Of a stretch of DNA of 64,000 nucleotides, positions 39,593-49,763 are shown piece by piece. Source of the DNA: Phymatolithon calcareum (taxonomy: Eukaryota; Rhodophyta; Florideophyceae; Hapalidiales); the NCBI GenBank assembly GCA_977006965.1, contig OZ345356.1:1426001-1490000 (forward strand), written 5' to 3'. A model generated the notes under the pieces. It made no database searches and was not told the origin of the DNA. It saw only the letters and a program-made list of their open reading frames with translations. A program made the translations under genes and the position numbers. Within the stretch, counting starts at the first letter, position 1, and every line of letters starts with the position of its first letter.

Positions 39593-41507
39593 CAGTAATA
39601 CTGGAAAAGAAGCTAGCGGGAAGTGAGCAGCAACATTTTACAAAAATTGATGAAAGAACGCTGTAAATTTGTTTCACATTTTCTTTATTTCAATATTCAG
39701 GAACAAGGCCACAGTATTCCTCAGGGTGTTTTTCAACAATGTCTTGCAAGTAATCGAACAGCTGCTCCTTTTTCCACGTTCCATCTGTATCTAGTGCAAG
39801 ACCACAACGTATCATAGCCTTGCGTACAATCGGAATACCGTTTTCATCCTGCATGCTGTTCACCTTTTCCACGCATCGCACCGCGAGTTTCAAATAATAT
39901 GTCTTACCAGGGTTGTTGAGTTTGCCGGAAGCACCTGGACCGGATGCCCAATCTCCCTCTTCCATGCGCTGCAATTTCTCTGCCTCCCATTCCTCTCGCC
40001 ATACAGCCTTGATTTTTTGAATAACAAAAGAATCCAAAGGCTGACACATATGCGTGCTGTTCGGTGGAAGATACCGAATCTTAGTGTTGATAGAGGTCAA
40101 TGATTCCACCTGTTGCGGCGTTTCATTGTGACCAGAGCAATTGTCCATGAACAAGGATCTCGTCCGACCAATAGGGTCACTTGAAATGGCTCGCGGTTCG
40201 TTTAACCACTGGTTGAAAACATTTTTGTCCATCCAACCCCTCGGCCCGGTTCTGTATGAAACTCCGGGTACATTGTCAGGAACACCCAGTATGGGATAGT
40301 TTCGGTTCCGGTTGCGAAAAATCATAAATGGTGCTTCAATTTTGGCGTTCACTCCTCCACTGATACGCAAAACCATAGTCATACCTTCCCCGCCTGAGAC
40401 AACGTCCGCATAGTTCACTTTCTTGCATCCATACACTCCAAGAGAGTAATGGTCATCCATGTTAAAAATAAAGTGCGTCTCATCCATGTTCTCCACCATG
40501 TTCTCGTCCAGCACACCTTCTGAAAATTCGCGCTCCAATTGGCCGAGATGATGGGAAATCAACTTCTCGGTGTATATGTTATGGGCGTTGCACCGTTGCA
40601 AAGAGCCGGACTGCTTTCGTATGACGATGTTGCATCTGTTCATGAACGATTGGATCCAGTTGTCCGTCACATGTGTAATGATTGGGCGATGAGTACGATC
40701 GTCAAGGTCGGTTGACACGAATGGAGATGTGGGGTCCGAGAGTGTACGGAGTGCAATATGTTTCAAAAGCCGTCTGCTTAACTGGACACCAGCAGCGCTC
40801 AGTCTTTCAAATTCTTCCAGTAGGACAGAGTGTAAATAGTCCACCCATGCATATCGCTTTCTTCCACGACCAGTTAAAGCTTTGATAGGCACACGTCTTT
40901 GCGAAACTCCAATGGAACGTCTTGATTGGATGAACATAGCCTTATCCTCTGGTGTGGTCAGTTTTTGAAGATAAGATTGGCGACTGTTCCACCAACGGAT
41001 TGCTTTCTTCCGATTGGCTCCATAGGACTTCATATCCGTTACTCGGAAGATGGTTGGAAAGTGCTGCACAGTGCGAGCGCCAATTGCGTCATCACTTCCG
41101 GAGGTTTCGACCTCGTTAATCATCCATAGAATAACTGCCTTCCTTTGGGACTTAGTTGAAACAACCTGGGTCCTCCGACAAGAAGATGGGTGATGTTGAT
41201 TGGTTGAGGGCGGTACATTGGTGGCGGAGTTGGACATTCTCGGTCTCAAACGAGCGGCGCTTTGCAAGATCGAGAGTATGGTGGAATGGTTGAGTGGGAC
41301 TATCTGCGACTCTCGGAAGAGATTTAGTCCTTATATGCTTTACTCATGCATAAGCGCAACAACGCTTAACTAATGCATATTGATACATTCTATATGGAGA
41401 GTATATGAAAGGCCATATCATCCAATGATTCTGCACCATCATTTCTAAACACACCGAGCTGACTCTGGTGCTTCGAGGAGCAGCGCCGTTGGTCAATAGC
41501 ATTACTG
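39593..41507 (-). mobile_element. pogo-like (Tc1/mariner superfamily) transposon, complete
   Basis: 1,915 bp with ends CAGTAATACT (39593) and, inverted, CAGTAATGCT (41507), flanked by TA on both sides (39591-39592 and 41508-41509). It contains one intact transposase gene on the minus strand. It is inserted in the Harbinger element just after the Myb-like gene. Confidence 0.82.
39690..41237 (-). CDS. pogo-like transposase (DDE_1 superfamily), intact
   Basis: 515 residues from ATG 41237. It cuts and pastes the element by DDE catalysis. The N-terminal half has helix-turn-helix-like DNA-binding segments (KAIRWWNSRQSYLQKL; NWIQSFMNRCNIVIRKQSG, a CENP-B-like second domain). The catalytic core shows NMDETHFIFN (first Asp, about residue 260), RSLFMDNCSGHNE (second Asp, about 378), and LPPNSTHMCQPLDSFVIQK (third acidic residue, about 410), the layout of jerky/pogo proteins. 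The C terminus is KKEQLFDYLQDIVEKHPEEY. No stop or frameshift. An upstream in-frame extension to 41267 lacks an ATG. Confidence 0.88.
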   Translation of the reverse strand: MSNSATNVPPSTNQHHPSSCRRTQVVSTKSQRKAVILWMINEVETSGSDDAIGARTVQHFPTIFRVTDMKSYGANRKKAIRWWNSRQSYLQKLTTPEDKAMFIQSRRSIGVSQRRVPIKALTGRGRKRYAWVDYLHSVLLEEFERLSAAGVQLSRRLLKHIALRTLSDPTSPFVSTDLDDRTHRPIITHVTDNWIQSFMNRCNIVIRKQSGSLQRCNAHNIYTEKLISHHLGQLEREFSEGVLDENMVENMDETHFIFNMDDHYSLGVYGCKKVNYADVVSGGEGMTMVLRISGGVNAKIEAPFMIFRNRNRNYPILGVPDNVPGVSYRTGPRGWMDKNVFNQWLNEPRAISSDPIGRTRSLFMDNCSGHNETPQQVESLTSINTKIRYLPPNSTHMCQPLDSFVIQKIKAVWREEWEAEKLQRMEEGDWASGPGASGKLNNPGKTYYLKLAVRCVEKVNSMQDENGIPIVRKAMIRCGLALDTDGTWKKEQLFDYLQDIVEKHPEEYCGLVPEY

Positions 41508-42213
41508 TAAACGGGGCCTGTTTCCTGAAACGTTTTTTGTCATGACGCGTTATCTTAATAGCCAGCTTTCAGGAAGTCAGCATCTTCAAATTCTATCATT
41601 AGCGCCATTTTGTGTGTAAATTAAGAAAAAATTAAAAAAGGAAGGTTTTAGACGTAAGCTATCCATCTGGCGACATTTTCAATGAGTGGCGTTTACCTGC
41701 GCTGACACAATGTGACTGAGCATTTCCCGAACAACCCTCTTTGGATCTCGCGTATAGGACAAATTAATGTCTGTTTCGCCCCTGCATAGAAGATTGAACC
41801 CGAGACCTCATGACACATCACTGCGCACAGATAACCGACTATCCAGATTCCCGGAATTTATGTGAGTCCATTCGGCTACCTTGTTTCAATGGGAGTTATG
41901 TTTCGTATATAAACTAAAGTGCTTCCAAGTAGATAATCTTGCAGCTTCTGTAAGATCTAACGTATTTTGGAGGAGGAGCCTATTGAAAGTTTCAGAGACA
42001 ATTTTAATTTTGTAGGGCGATATTTTTATTTATTTGGAAAAGTTCTCAGAGCTCATGGAGTATTAAAACCCCTATAGGACCCCTCGTACAACTTACGATA
42101 TGATTATTCTTACAGTGACGACCCTGGGACACTAAATTCCATTTTTGGTGTAGTCTACTGTGCTATGACGAGTAACAATAAAACAAAAAAGTAGCTTTAG
42201 CAGCTCTTCCACA
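41508..42213. other. Harbinger interior between pogo element and transposase gene
   Basis: About 700 bp without an identifiable gene; the two Harbinger genes converge on it, so it should hold their 3' ends. AATAAA-like sequence at about 42176-42181 reads on the plus strand. Confidence 0.5.
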
Positions 42214-43584
42214 CTACAGCGTACCATCGCCTGCCCTCGCCCAGATGTGGTCCTTCAGCGCCTCGCGGAGGGTTCTGTGGGCAGAACGGTCTCTAATCTC
42301 TTCATCTACTGAAAAAAGGTACTGCAGCCATCCCTCCGCAGTACTCCCACCAGCACCGTTGCTATCGACGACGTCTTCGTCCTCACCGTCGCTCTCGCCG
42401 ACGCCGGCGGCGTAGAAAAACTCTTCAACGACCTCTTCAGGGTGGAGCAGCTCACCGTGGTCGTCCAGCTCATCATCCAGCTCGCCACCGAGGCGCAGGG
42501 AGACGAGCATGTTATGCAAAATGACGCACGTCTGCACGATTTCCACCAGCTCTGTGTCGCTCCAAAGGTGGAAATCATGGCGCAGTATGTAGAACCGCCC
42601 CTGCAGCACGCCGAAAAGTCGCTCAACGTCTTTTCGACGCCCTTCTTGCGCTTTCGACATCACCTTCTCCTTCATCGTCAGCGGCGCGTGATTCGGGCGA
42701 ACAAAAATGGACCACTCTGGGTAAATACCATCGGTGAGGTAGTACAGGAACCAGTGGCGGCGCGTGCCATCCACGACGTATCCCTCGGGTAGCTTCATAC
42801 GCCGTCTACCGCTCAAAATGTCCATGAACAACGGGCTTGACTCCGCCACCGTTATGTCGTTGTTGGTGCCTGGCCGCCCGCAAAACACGTGCCAACAGTA
42901 CAAGTTCGCGTCGCACAGCGCCTCCACCGACACAGTCGCCAACTTCCCGTTCTTCGGGTTGTGATACTGCCTCTTCCAAGCTTTGGGGCAGTTCTTCCAC
43001 GAGATGTTCATGCAGTCTACCGACCCCACGCACCCGGGGAACAGCTTCGCCGCGAACGAAGCTTCGAGCGCACATAACTCTGCGAGGGTGGGCGCGCGGT
43101 TGAGGAACTCTGTGCCATAGCAGGCGCGCACGGCGCGCACGAACGCCTTGAACGCCTGCCTTTGGCTCTCGACGCTCATGCGGCACTGGTCGTCTAGCGC
43201 CTGGAACGACACCCCGTCGACAAGACGCCGGAGAGAGTTCAGGATTTTCTGCCAACTTGTCGCACCAGGTCGACCGAGCGCGTCGACTCGTTGACATAGC
43301 AACGGCTCAATAAGCGGGAGGTCGTGCAGTAGACGTCGGAATAGCTTCAAAGGCACCCGAAACCTCCGCCGAAATTGCCAAGGCCGGTATATCGGGTTCT
43401 CGCTCAGGTAATCACGCCACCACGAGCAATCGCCACGATGAAGGTTTGCTCGTCTCCCCTTCAAACTCCCGCCCCACCCATCCACAGTCGGTGAGTTCTG
43501 CGTCACTACCTCCACGGCGCTCAGGACGGCCCCGAGCAGCGCTTCCTCTTGTTCAGAAGATGAAGATGACGAGAGGACGTCCAT
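42214..43584 (-). CDS. PIF/Harbinger DDE transposase, intact
   Basis: 456 residues from ATG 43584. Members nick and join the element at TTA/TAA targets together with the Myb-like protein. The sequence has the plant-type PIF pattern: GDCSWWRDYL and RPWQFRRRFRVP near the N terminus, GCVGSVDCMNISWKNCPKAW (first catalytic Asp, about 198), HVFCGRPGTNNDITV, YYLTDGIYPEWSIFV (second Asp), and RRKDVERLFGVLQGRF (Glu). Then WSDTELVEIVQTCVILHNML. The C-terminal ~80 residues are acidic. No stop or frameshift. Together with the Myb-like gene and intact ends this could be an autonomous copy. Confidence 0.92.
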   Translation of the reverse strand: MDVLSSSSSSEQEEALLGAVLSAVEVVTQNSPTVDGWGGSLKGRRANLHRGDCSWWRDYLSENPIYRPWQFRRRFRVPLKLFRRLLHDLPLIEPLLCQRVDALGRPGATSWQKILNSLRRLVDGVSFQALDDQCRMSVESQRQAFKAFVRAVRACYGTEFLNRAPTLAELCALEASFAAKLFPGCVGSVDCMNISWKNCPKAWKRQYHNPKNGKLATVSVEALCDANLYCWHVFCGRPGTNNDITVAESSPLFMDILSGRRRMKLPEGYVVDGTRRHWFLYYLTDGIYPEWSIFVRPNHAPLTMKEKVMSKAQEGRRKDVERLFGVLQGRFYILRHDFHLWSDTELVEIVQTCVILHNMLVSLRLGGELDDELDDHGELLHPEEVVEEFFYAAGVGESDGEDEDVVDSNGAGGSTAEGWLQYLFSVDEEIRDRSAHRTLREALKDHIWARAGDGTL

Positions 43585-43821
43585 GTCGCTGGCGCTGATC
43601 TCGACGGTCCTCACTGTACTGTACTGTACGTACTGCCGTACGGGACTGAAAACGTAATTCTACTTCACGATACTGTGAGCGTATAAAATGAATGTTTTTT
43701 TGAGCCAGCTGCGTCTGGTTGTCTCGACGGCGATAGAGTTGCGCATCGAGCTATCTATTTTTATCACCCCATGTTTGGCAATTTGGTTTGGAATATGGCT
43801 TTTGCGTTGGACGTGCTCTTA

Positions 43822-44075
43822 CATGACCACCGATTTCATATTAGGGTCGGTTGCCGAGGTGGAGCGTCTTTGGTCCATGGCTAAGTATATTTTGTCTTGA
43901 TCACAGGAAACGTACGTCTCCTATTGTGTTCGAGGCGATGCTTTTCCTCAAAGTCAACCGCTCTTACTGGGATGATCAAACTGTGAAGGAAGCTATGTCA
44001 AGCGTTGGCAACCAGCGTTTTGAACAGACTATCGCAGAAGACGAAAGTTTCGTACACCTAGGAGAAGAGGCATGA
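43822..44075 (+). pseudogene. hAT transposase C-terminal (dimerisation) remnant
   Basis: SVAEVERLWSMAKYIL then, one frame over, DHRKRTSPIVFEAMLFLKVN and RSYWDDQTV. This is the A-ERLWS...R--L-P---E-LLFLK-N--W signature of the hAT dimerisation domain, with a frameshift after YILS. It ends GEEA at 44073 inside the right end of hAT element 2. Confidence 0.75.
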
Positions 44076-44394
44076 ATAAACAATTAACTTGACTATTGCG
44101 GGAAGTATTCAAATTGCAATCCGAATTGCTGACTAACCGTAGTGAGCAATTGAATTGTTTAATTGCACGACAAACAGCAATGTCGAGCAATGGAATTGGC
44201 ACTACCCCTGCTCGCGCCGGCATCCTCGACTATGCTAAAGTATGCCTCAAGATAAAGCTATCATGCGATGATCCCGCGCAGTAAGTGTAAGCTAGGTCTC
44301 TTCTACCAATGGATGTCAGGTGCTTTGCTATCCAGGCTAAAAACCTTGTTGCCCACGTGTATATCGAACCAAGACAACAAACTTACTGTTCTTG

Positions 44395-45000
44395 CGACAC
44401 AAAGTGCAGACCTTTGGGGAGGTTAGCAAAAATGATTATGCTATGATACTTACGTTGGTGGGCATATCCGCAGCGTATATGTAACACCGCAGCGGTCCAA
44501 TTTACATTTCATACAGGTAGGACATCTGTTGTTTCCCTCGATTCTGGGGACAGTCCTCACGCGACGGCGCTAGATGAGCTCTTACTATTTAGCAAGACAC
44601 TCATAGAACGCATGGAGAACGAAGAAGGCCTGCATTAATCAGAAGAATGCAATGCAAAAAGTGGTCGAGTCCAAGCACCAACAATCCGGTAGAGGACTGA
44701 GATAGGACTACTTTAAGTCCTGAGTTTTCCCGTTCGCCATTCTGGTAGACGTTTCGTGTGCTACACAAAGATAGGTAGCATCAGAGGAAGCCTTTTCCAT
44801 ATCTTCGGAAGTTTGTGGGGGTTTTAAATAAACTTGAAAGGAAAAAAAGTCCTGACGCGACGCTTCGAGCAGAGACAGATAAGAAGAAGAGGATTCACTA
44901 GCAGCAAGGCTATCAACAGAGCTCGGAAACAAGGAGCTCGAAGAAGCGGAACAAGACATCATCCACTCGAAAATGAACAGGTACCTCTTTTCTTTCTTTT
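44395..45000. repeat. Dispersed repeat R, copy 2
   Basis: Matches 26190-26312 and 27950-28110 as one continuous unit apart from a LINE-E insertion. A further piece (GTGGTACTTGATGTCACAAC to GTGCAGACCTTGGGG) is at 48620-48680. Confidence 0.65.
44567..44848 (+). mobile_element. LINE-E 3' fragment with target-site duplication
   Basis: 282 bp bounded by GTCCTCACGCGACG (44553-44566) and GTCCTGACGCGACG (44849-44862). Ends GGGGGTTTTAAATAAACTTGAAAGG plus A-run. Homologous to 23085-23245. Confidence 0.85.
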
Positions 45001-45004
45001 TTTG

Positions 45005-45740
45005 CAACTGTTTAGTTGTTTATTTGAAAGCCCTCATTAACACTCCTAAGACTGTAGTCTGTGGGGCTTTTTGAATTAAAAAAACTCCTAAGACTGTACA
45101 GGAGCAGCTTTTCGTAGCCTGTTGATTCTAGTATATCGCTTGGTCCATAATACAGGGACTCGTCGTTCTCCATATTGTAAATTATGGTGACGCTGTAGAG
45201 TAGTATGTAGTCTAATGCCTTTTCCGTTCTTAACATTTCTCCGTAGTTCAGTTCATACTTTTGTTAGGTTCGTGCGTATGATCTCCAGGTGGCGCTTTGC
45301 TGCCGTTCCGAATGTATTCGATATTAGCGTCGGGATCACTTGGGGGAATCTGCCTCTTGCGTATTTTGTGGCCAGCTGTCGATGTCTCACCTTAGCAAAC
45401 CTGAGCATGGCTGGGATACCATCCAGTTTGTCGTACGGTATTTTCCTCTTTCTTCTTGCTTCGAGCCTCGTGCCTTCTTTTGCGAACAGTATTCAGCGGA
45501 GTTGGCCCGGAGATTTTCCTTCCTGCATATGTTTGAAGGGGGCCGCGAACTGTTTTTTCTGCAGAATCGCGGCACTATCTCCACTTGCCCATTGTAGTTC
45601 TTTGACGTTTATAGACTTGTGCGTGCCTTCCTTACGCCGACCTGGGACTTTGATGGAAATCATTGTCAAGGAGGGCAAGCGTGCCCTGTGCCTGGTTTCT
45701 TTCATATTCACTGGTTGTTAAGAACCCTCATTCGAAGTCG
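45005..45740 (-). mobile_element. LINE-H 3' portion, rearranged tail
   Basis: Minus-strand coding of the LINE-H C terminus (RTEKALDYILLYSVTIIYNM then ENDESLY, about 45160-45230), with related upstream coding to 45600. The tail contains the 3' core twice (ACTCCTAAGACTGTA at 45040 and 45090), so two insertions or a template jump are involved. Confidence 0.65.
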
Positions 45741-45814
45741 TGATCAACGATAGAATTGGCTTGGGCACATGCTTCACATGGAGGAGCACAGCATGGTGCG
45801 CAAAGTGCAATTGC

Positions 45815-45945
45815 ACTTTTTTAGCAGCTGTTTAGTTGTTCATTTAAAAGCCATCAGTAACACTCTTAAGACTGCACGGGAGCTGTGTCTCGGAACTTGT
45901 TCATTCTACTATATCGTCAGGTCCCTCGGAAGTGTGATTGCATTG
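45815..45945 (-). mobile_element. LINE-H 3' end fragment
   Basis: TTTTTTAGCAGCTGTTTAGTTGTTCATTTAAAAGCC then ACTCTTAAGACTGCACGGGAG, the LINE-H 3' end with substitutions. Confidence 0.65.
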
Positions 45946-46194
45946 TGCCAAACCAGCCCCGGAGTCACTCTTCGGCAACGAGCCGAACCGAAACGTACAA
46001 GTAGCAGTTAACATCGCACAGGATAGAACAGAATGGAGAAATCTTAAACCTTCGAAGCCCTGCTATCATCACTTGTGGGAAATGCAGAATACAAAACAAC
46101 ACAGTACAGTACCGCACCTTTTAGTAAGAGTTTTCAAAAAAAGCGAGTGCCTTCTAGGGGCTCTGACAGAGGACCAAACAAAAGAGAAGAGCTA

Positions 46195-46460
46195 AACTAT
46201 TATGGGTAGCGCTTGGAGAATCCTTTCCCGTATACTCGTAAGACTTTGGGGCTTTTAAAGTTATGCTTATCAAAAAAAGTTGAGTTCACGTGCTGTCATA
46301 GGGTAAGCAGAAACTGAGAAATTCTTGCTGTATATCTGCAAGACTGCGAGGTTTTTAAAAATAAAGTTTATCGAAAAAGTAAGGTGTCAGAGCTGCTCCA
46401 CGGGAGGACGAGTTGAGAGATAATTGTAAGTCTCTGTGGGTCTGTCAATAAAAAATAACA
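46195..46460 (+). repeat. Series of three LINE-like 3' tails
   Basis: Three successive 3' ends in the same orientation: GTAAGACTTTGGGGCTTTTAAAG (about 46240), GCAAGACTGCGAGGTTTTTAAAAATAAA (about 46340) and TAAGTCTCTGTGGGTCTGTCAATAAAAAA (about 46425). Each resembles the LINE-E/H 3' core. No coding is attached, so they are severely truncated. Confidence 0.5.
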
Positions 46461-46919
46461 ATATGTCTGCTGGGGACTATGGATTCTCCTAAAAGAGCAC
46501 TAACATCTAGTGAGCACTATCTGAAACTCTGGAGACAAATTTATGTTGTTTTACTGCGTTCAATTGATTCCAGTCTTACCACTTATGTAGTGAAAAAATG
46601 ACATCTATTTCCGCGCTTGCAGGCGAAGCGTTCGTAAGAAAGATAGACTCGTTTTTTCGTTCTAAGTTTCGTTTTGAACAGAGTCCTTAAGTATATGAGA
46701 ATATTTTTCAATCGCTGAATATCGATTTGAATCTAGGATTCTGTTCTTAGGCTGGATTTTGACGAATAAATAAACTTGGCTGTTTCTATAGACTAGAAAG
46801 AGGTTCAAACGTCTGATATTGTTCACCGAGCATCCAAGTGCTACCTGTCCGACTCCAAACATTCGAGCTCACCCACTTTAGCGGACCGAATAAGTCGACA
46901 AACAAGTTTCATTCCAAGA

Positions 46920-48473
46920 ATGCAGCCAACAAATAACCCTACATTGTGGAACGTTGACGACTTGATTGCCCCTGACTGTTCAGTAAACGGCATCCAAGCT
47001 ACCACAATCGATGATTCCCCTCACTTTCGGGTTAATGACCTTCAGTCAGTATGCTTCGGAGGATATTGTCCGGAATATCCGAACGGTCCTGTTGTCAGGT
47101 CGAAGTCACAAGAAGGCCCTGGGTTCTCCTTCGACAATGGGAACGCAGGCCATTCATTTCTAGGAAAACGAAGCTGCGGTGCAAATCCAGAATTTGCGCA
47201 TAGCCCTCCTGTATCGAGAAACCAAAGTATTCGCGATCGCTTCGCCACTGGAAGTGGTCATGTTGTAGCCGGGTCATATGCGGTTGATCCAAAGCTCTCG
47301 GCAATGCCTTCCCAAGCAGTCCCGGTCTCGAATCCTTTCCATCGTGACGAAGACCATTCGATAGTCGGAAAACAACAGGATACGCAGGTTGCATCGCATT
47401 TCGACTCCATGGGAATTTTCGAATACAATGGAAATAACCATAATTCTAAAAAGAACTCCTTTTGTGCTGCCGGTGCAAATTCTCTATCACCTACTTCTTA
47501 TCAAGTCTCTACGCGTGAACGTCCTATTTCGGGTAGTTTGTATCTCAATGATCAAATGGCTCTCGAAAGAACCCAATTGATGTCAGTGGTCGATTTAATT
47601 GTAGATGGTGAACAAATTGAGAACACTGTGCCTTCGAGCATCAACAATGCGAATCCTGCAACCGATAACGTCTTGGAAAATCATGCATCATATTCAGCTC
47701 CAAGAGCTATCTCCGAGCAATATCCCTGCGATTTCGATGACTGCATTACCATCTGTGCGACCAAAGACGAATTGGAGGAGCACAGAAATCTGTATCATTT
47801 CCAAAATCATTCACGTGCAGGACCAAGCTCGAAGATATTCTCATGCGACGTTGAAGGGTGTACGAAGAAGTACACGAAGAAAAACGAGTTGCTGAGACAT
47901 GGGCGCAATATTCATGGTCAACCGTACATCTGTAGGTTAATGAACTGCTCGAAAACCTTTGAGACCGTGCAAGAACAAAAGCGACACTCGCAATCCTTTC
48001 ATGGTAATGAATGGACATTATGCACATTTGAATTATGCTGTCAGACATTTCGGAACCGAAAGCTGATGATTAACCACCGACGCAGGTATCACTTGTCTGA
48101 AAATGATGAGCGACCAAGATGTGAAGTTGAGGGATGTGGTCGGTTGATGGGCTCCGACGCATCCTTGCGATTGCACATGCGCAGTGTACACTTGAAGGTC
48201 ACAAAGACAGAGTGCGACCTTCCGAACTGCAGTCTTGTATTCACCACTAGAAGCAACATGCTGGCTCATATGCGCGAGGACCACAGGAGATTTGCTCCAT
48301 GTTTCTATGAGAACTGCAAAGAGCATTTTGTGGGAGCCCTGGATCGAAAACAACATATTGCCGATGTTCATACGGGATTGACGCAGTTGCACTGCACATT
48401 CTGTGGGAAAAAGATTGCGAGTGCACAGCAGCTGAGGCTGCACATCGGATCTATTCACGGCGGACAGCATTGA
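46920..48473 (+). CDS. C2H2 zinc-finger protein, eight fingers
   Basis: 517 residues from ATG 46920, single exon. Likely a nuclear DNA- or RNA-binding protein. The N-terminal half (about 1-265) is low-complexity, rich in Asn, Ser, Pro and His, and may be a regulatory region. From about residue 273 there are eight C2H2 fingers in close succession: CDFDDC...HRNLYH, CDVEGC...HGRNIH, CRLMNC...HSQSFH, CTFELC...HRRRYH, CEVEGC...HMRSVH, CDLPNC...HMREDH, CFYENC...HIADVH and CTFCGK...HIGSIH. Most have four residues between the cysteines (C-x4-C), the TFIIIA style; the last has C-x2-C. It recalls TFIIIA or related 5S rRNA gene factors, but eight rather than nine fingers are seen and the linkers differ. 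Target unknown. Confidence 0.88.
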   Translation: MQPTNNPTLWNVDDLIAPDCSVNGIQATTIDDSPHFRVNDLQSVCFGGYCPEYPNGPVVRSKSQEGPGFSFDNGNAGHSFLGKRSCGANPEFAHSPPVSRNQSIRDRFATGSGHVVAGSYAVDPKLSAMPSQAVPVSNPFHRDEDHSIVGKQQDTQVASHFDSMGIFEYNGNNHNSKKNSFCAAGANSLSPTSYQVSTRERPISGSLYLNDQMALERTQLMSVVDLIVDGEQIENTVPSSINNANPATDNVLENHASYSAPRAISEQYPCDFDDCITICATKDELEEHRNLYHFQNHSRAGPSSKIFSCDVEGCTKKYTKKNELLRHGRNIHGQPYICRLMNCSKTFETVQEQKRHSQSFHGNEWTLCTFELCCQTFRNRKLMINHRRRYHLSENDERPRCEVEGCGRLMGSDASLRLHMRSVHLKVTKTECDLPNCSLVFTTRSNMLAHMREDHRRFAPCFYENCKEHFVGALDRKQHIADVHTGLTQLHCTFCGKKIASAQQLRLHIGSIHGGQH

Positions 48474-49049
48474 CTTTCAATACGAGCCGCATCGCTGACA
48501 AAGAGTGACATTCTTCATGCTAAGTAAATATCAATACTTTCTTTCTTTCTTTTATTGCGGGATTTATCAGAGCTGGTAAACAACTCCACATCCTTACGGC
48601 TCCAGTAGACTTAACAGATACGAGTGGTACTTGATGTCACAACAGCTGCCCAAGCTGCACAATGTGCAGACCTTGGGGAAGCTTAACATCTATATCGCTA
48701 CATAGCCAATCTTCAGTCGCCGTCCTTCAAAGGGATGCCCCGGGTTGGAAACCATTTAGGACGCTCACGGTAGCTAGTCATCTCGCTGCCTTCTTTCATC
48801 TTCTTCTGTCTTCTCTCCCAGCTTCCTTGAGCGTTGCGGCACACCACTCAGGGCGGAATCCATGTACTACCATACTACCAGAAGGTGATAGTCTTCTCCC
48901 ATGGGGAGGCCGGATCACAGCTCTTGCAAGTTCAAAAAAAACCCTGCACTGTAGCGGGGAAAAATTCCTGACTGAGCTCTTGGTTCCTATCTGTGACGCA
49001 CAGGTGAACGGGCCGGACCGGTATGATAGCCGGCCTGTATCAAATCCGC
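48474..49049. other. Interval with repeat R fragment, no supported gene
   Basis: Contains a CTTT microsatellite at about 48540 and a repeat R piece at 48600-48690. The rest is unassigned. Confidence 0.4.
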
Positions 49050-49313
49050 TTAAATTCGCAAGATTTTCTCGAAATCTTGCAACGGCGGGCTTGGGTCTGG
49101 CATTTCAAGTGTGGCAAGTTCTCGATTCGCCAAGTCCCTGGAGTGCGCGTTCACGATCGCGTCCGCCATTTCCGGCGGGATTACCGTCGGAAGGAGCGCT
49201 TTGTGCAGCTTTATCGCTGCGGCCACTTGCGCCGGCGCGGGCGCCCGCGCCCGCGCCGGAAACTTGTCTTTTTTCGTTTGTGGTCCGTTCGGTCCGGTCA
49301 AACCCTTCTCCAC
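49050..49313 (-). other. Short minus-strand open frame, unknown
   Basis: Up to 87 codons with an Ala/Pro/Arg-rich start and a well-formed end (VIPPEMADAIVNAHSRDLAN then PDPSPPLQDFEKILRI). Composition is more protein-like than other frames nearby. It may be the last exon or a fragment of a mobile-element protein. No domain recognised. Confidence 0.3.
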
Positions 49314-49763
49314 TATAGCTTCTCATATCAATACTTGGATGTCATTATCTGGGTGATATTTGTGCGACAGAGCTCACGTAAATGGCGGAACCTTATGCTG
49401 CAGAAACGGGCAGGAGAAGACGCTGGGAAATATCACTAGGTTTGTCTAGACCAAATACTCCTTTACAACTTTTGCCCGGAAAACTTTCCGACGACGTCCC
49501 CCTTTCCACTGTATGTTCAACATATAATTCCTCGCACGGCGTCAACTTTTGGGCACATGAAGTAAGTGGGCTTTTTTTAGACGTCTCGTTTTTCCTGACA
49601 GAGGGCACTACTAGGAGTCCCTTCATGTAAAGTACTACTGCACTTTAGTCCTTCTACTCCTTTTTTGCTTCCACGAGCGTTCGCGTTTGGTAGCACCAGA
49701 ACATTGGCCAGCGGTGGGCTCCAAAGAAGATCTTTAAAATTGATTAGGTACTCGGACTACAGG

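Larger units (their letters stand above)
38249..43818. mobile_element. PIF/Harbinger transposon, complete two-gene element (5.57 kb including insertion)
   Basis: Terminal inverted repeats GAGCACGTCCAACGC (38249-38263) and its complement (43804-43818), with the TTA duplication typical of the superfamily at 38246-38248 and 43819-43821. Subterminal DNA has repeated AAATTGCCAAA. It encodes the Myb-like protein (plus) and the DDE transposase (minus), convergent, both uninterrupted. A pogo-like element of 1.9 kb sits between them. Confidence 0.93.
37826..44210 (+). mobile_element. hAT-type element 2, containing a Harbinger element
   Basis: Ends CAGGGGTCGTGCGCAATCCA (37826) and, inverted, CAGGGGTAGTGCCAATTCCA (44210). 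Perfect 8-bp duplication CTCGCGCC at 37818-37825 and 44211-44218. Without the Harbinger insertion it is about 815 bp: 423 bp of one end and about 390 bp of the other, with the transposase C-terminal remnant. Both ends match element 1 in inverted orientation. Confidence 0.92.

Noticed and set aside
39690-41237. pogo-like transposase as a third gene of the Harbinger element
   Set aside because: It has its own CAGTAAT ends and TA duplication, so it is a separate insertion.
36584-44210. A single 7.6-kb hAT element with these outermost inverted repeats
   Set aside because: The 8-bp duplications pair 36584 with 37533 and 37826 with 44210, so there are two elements.
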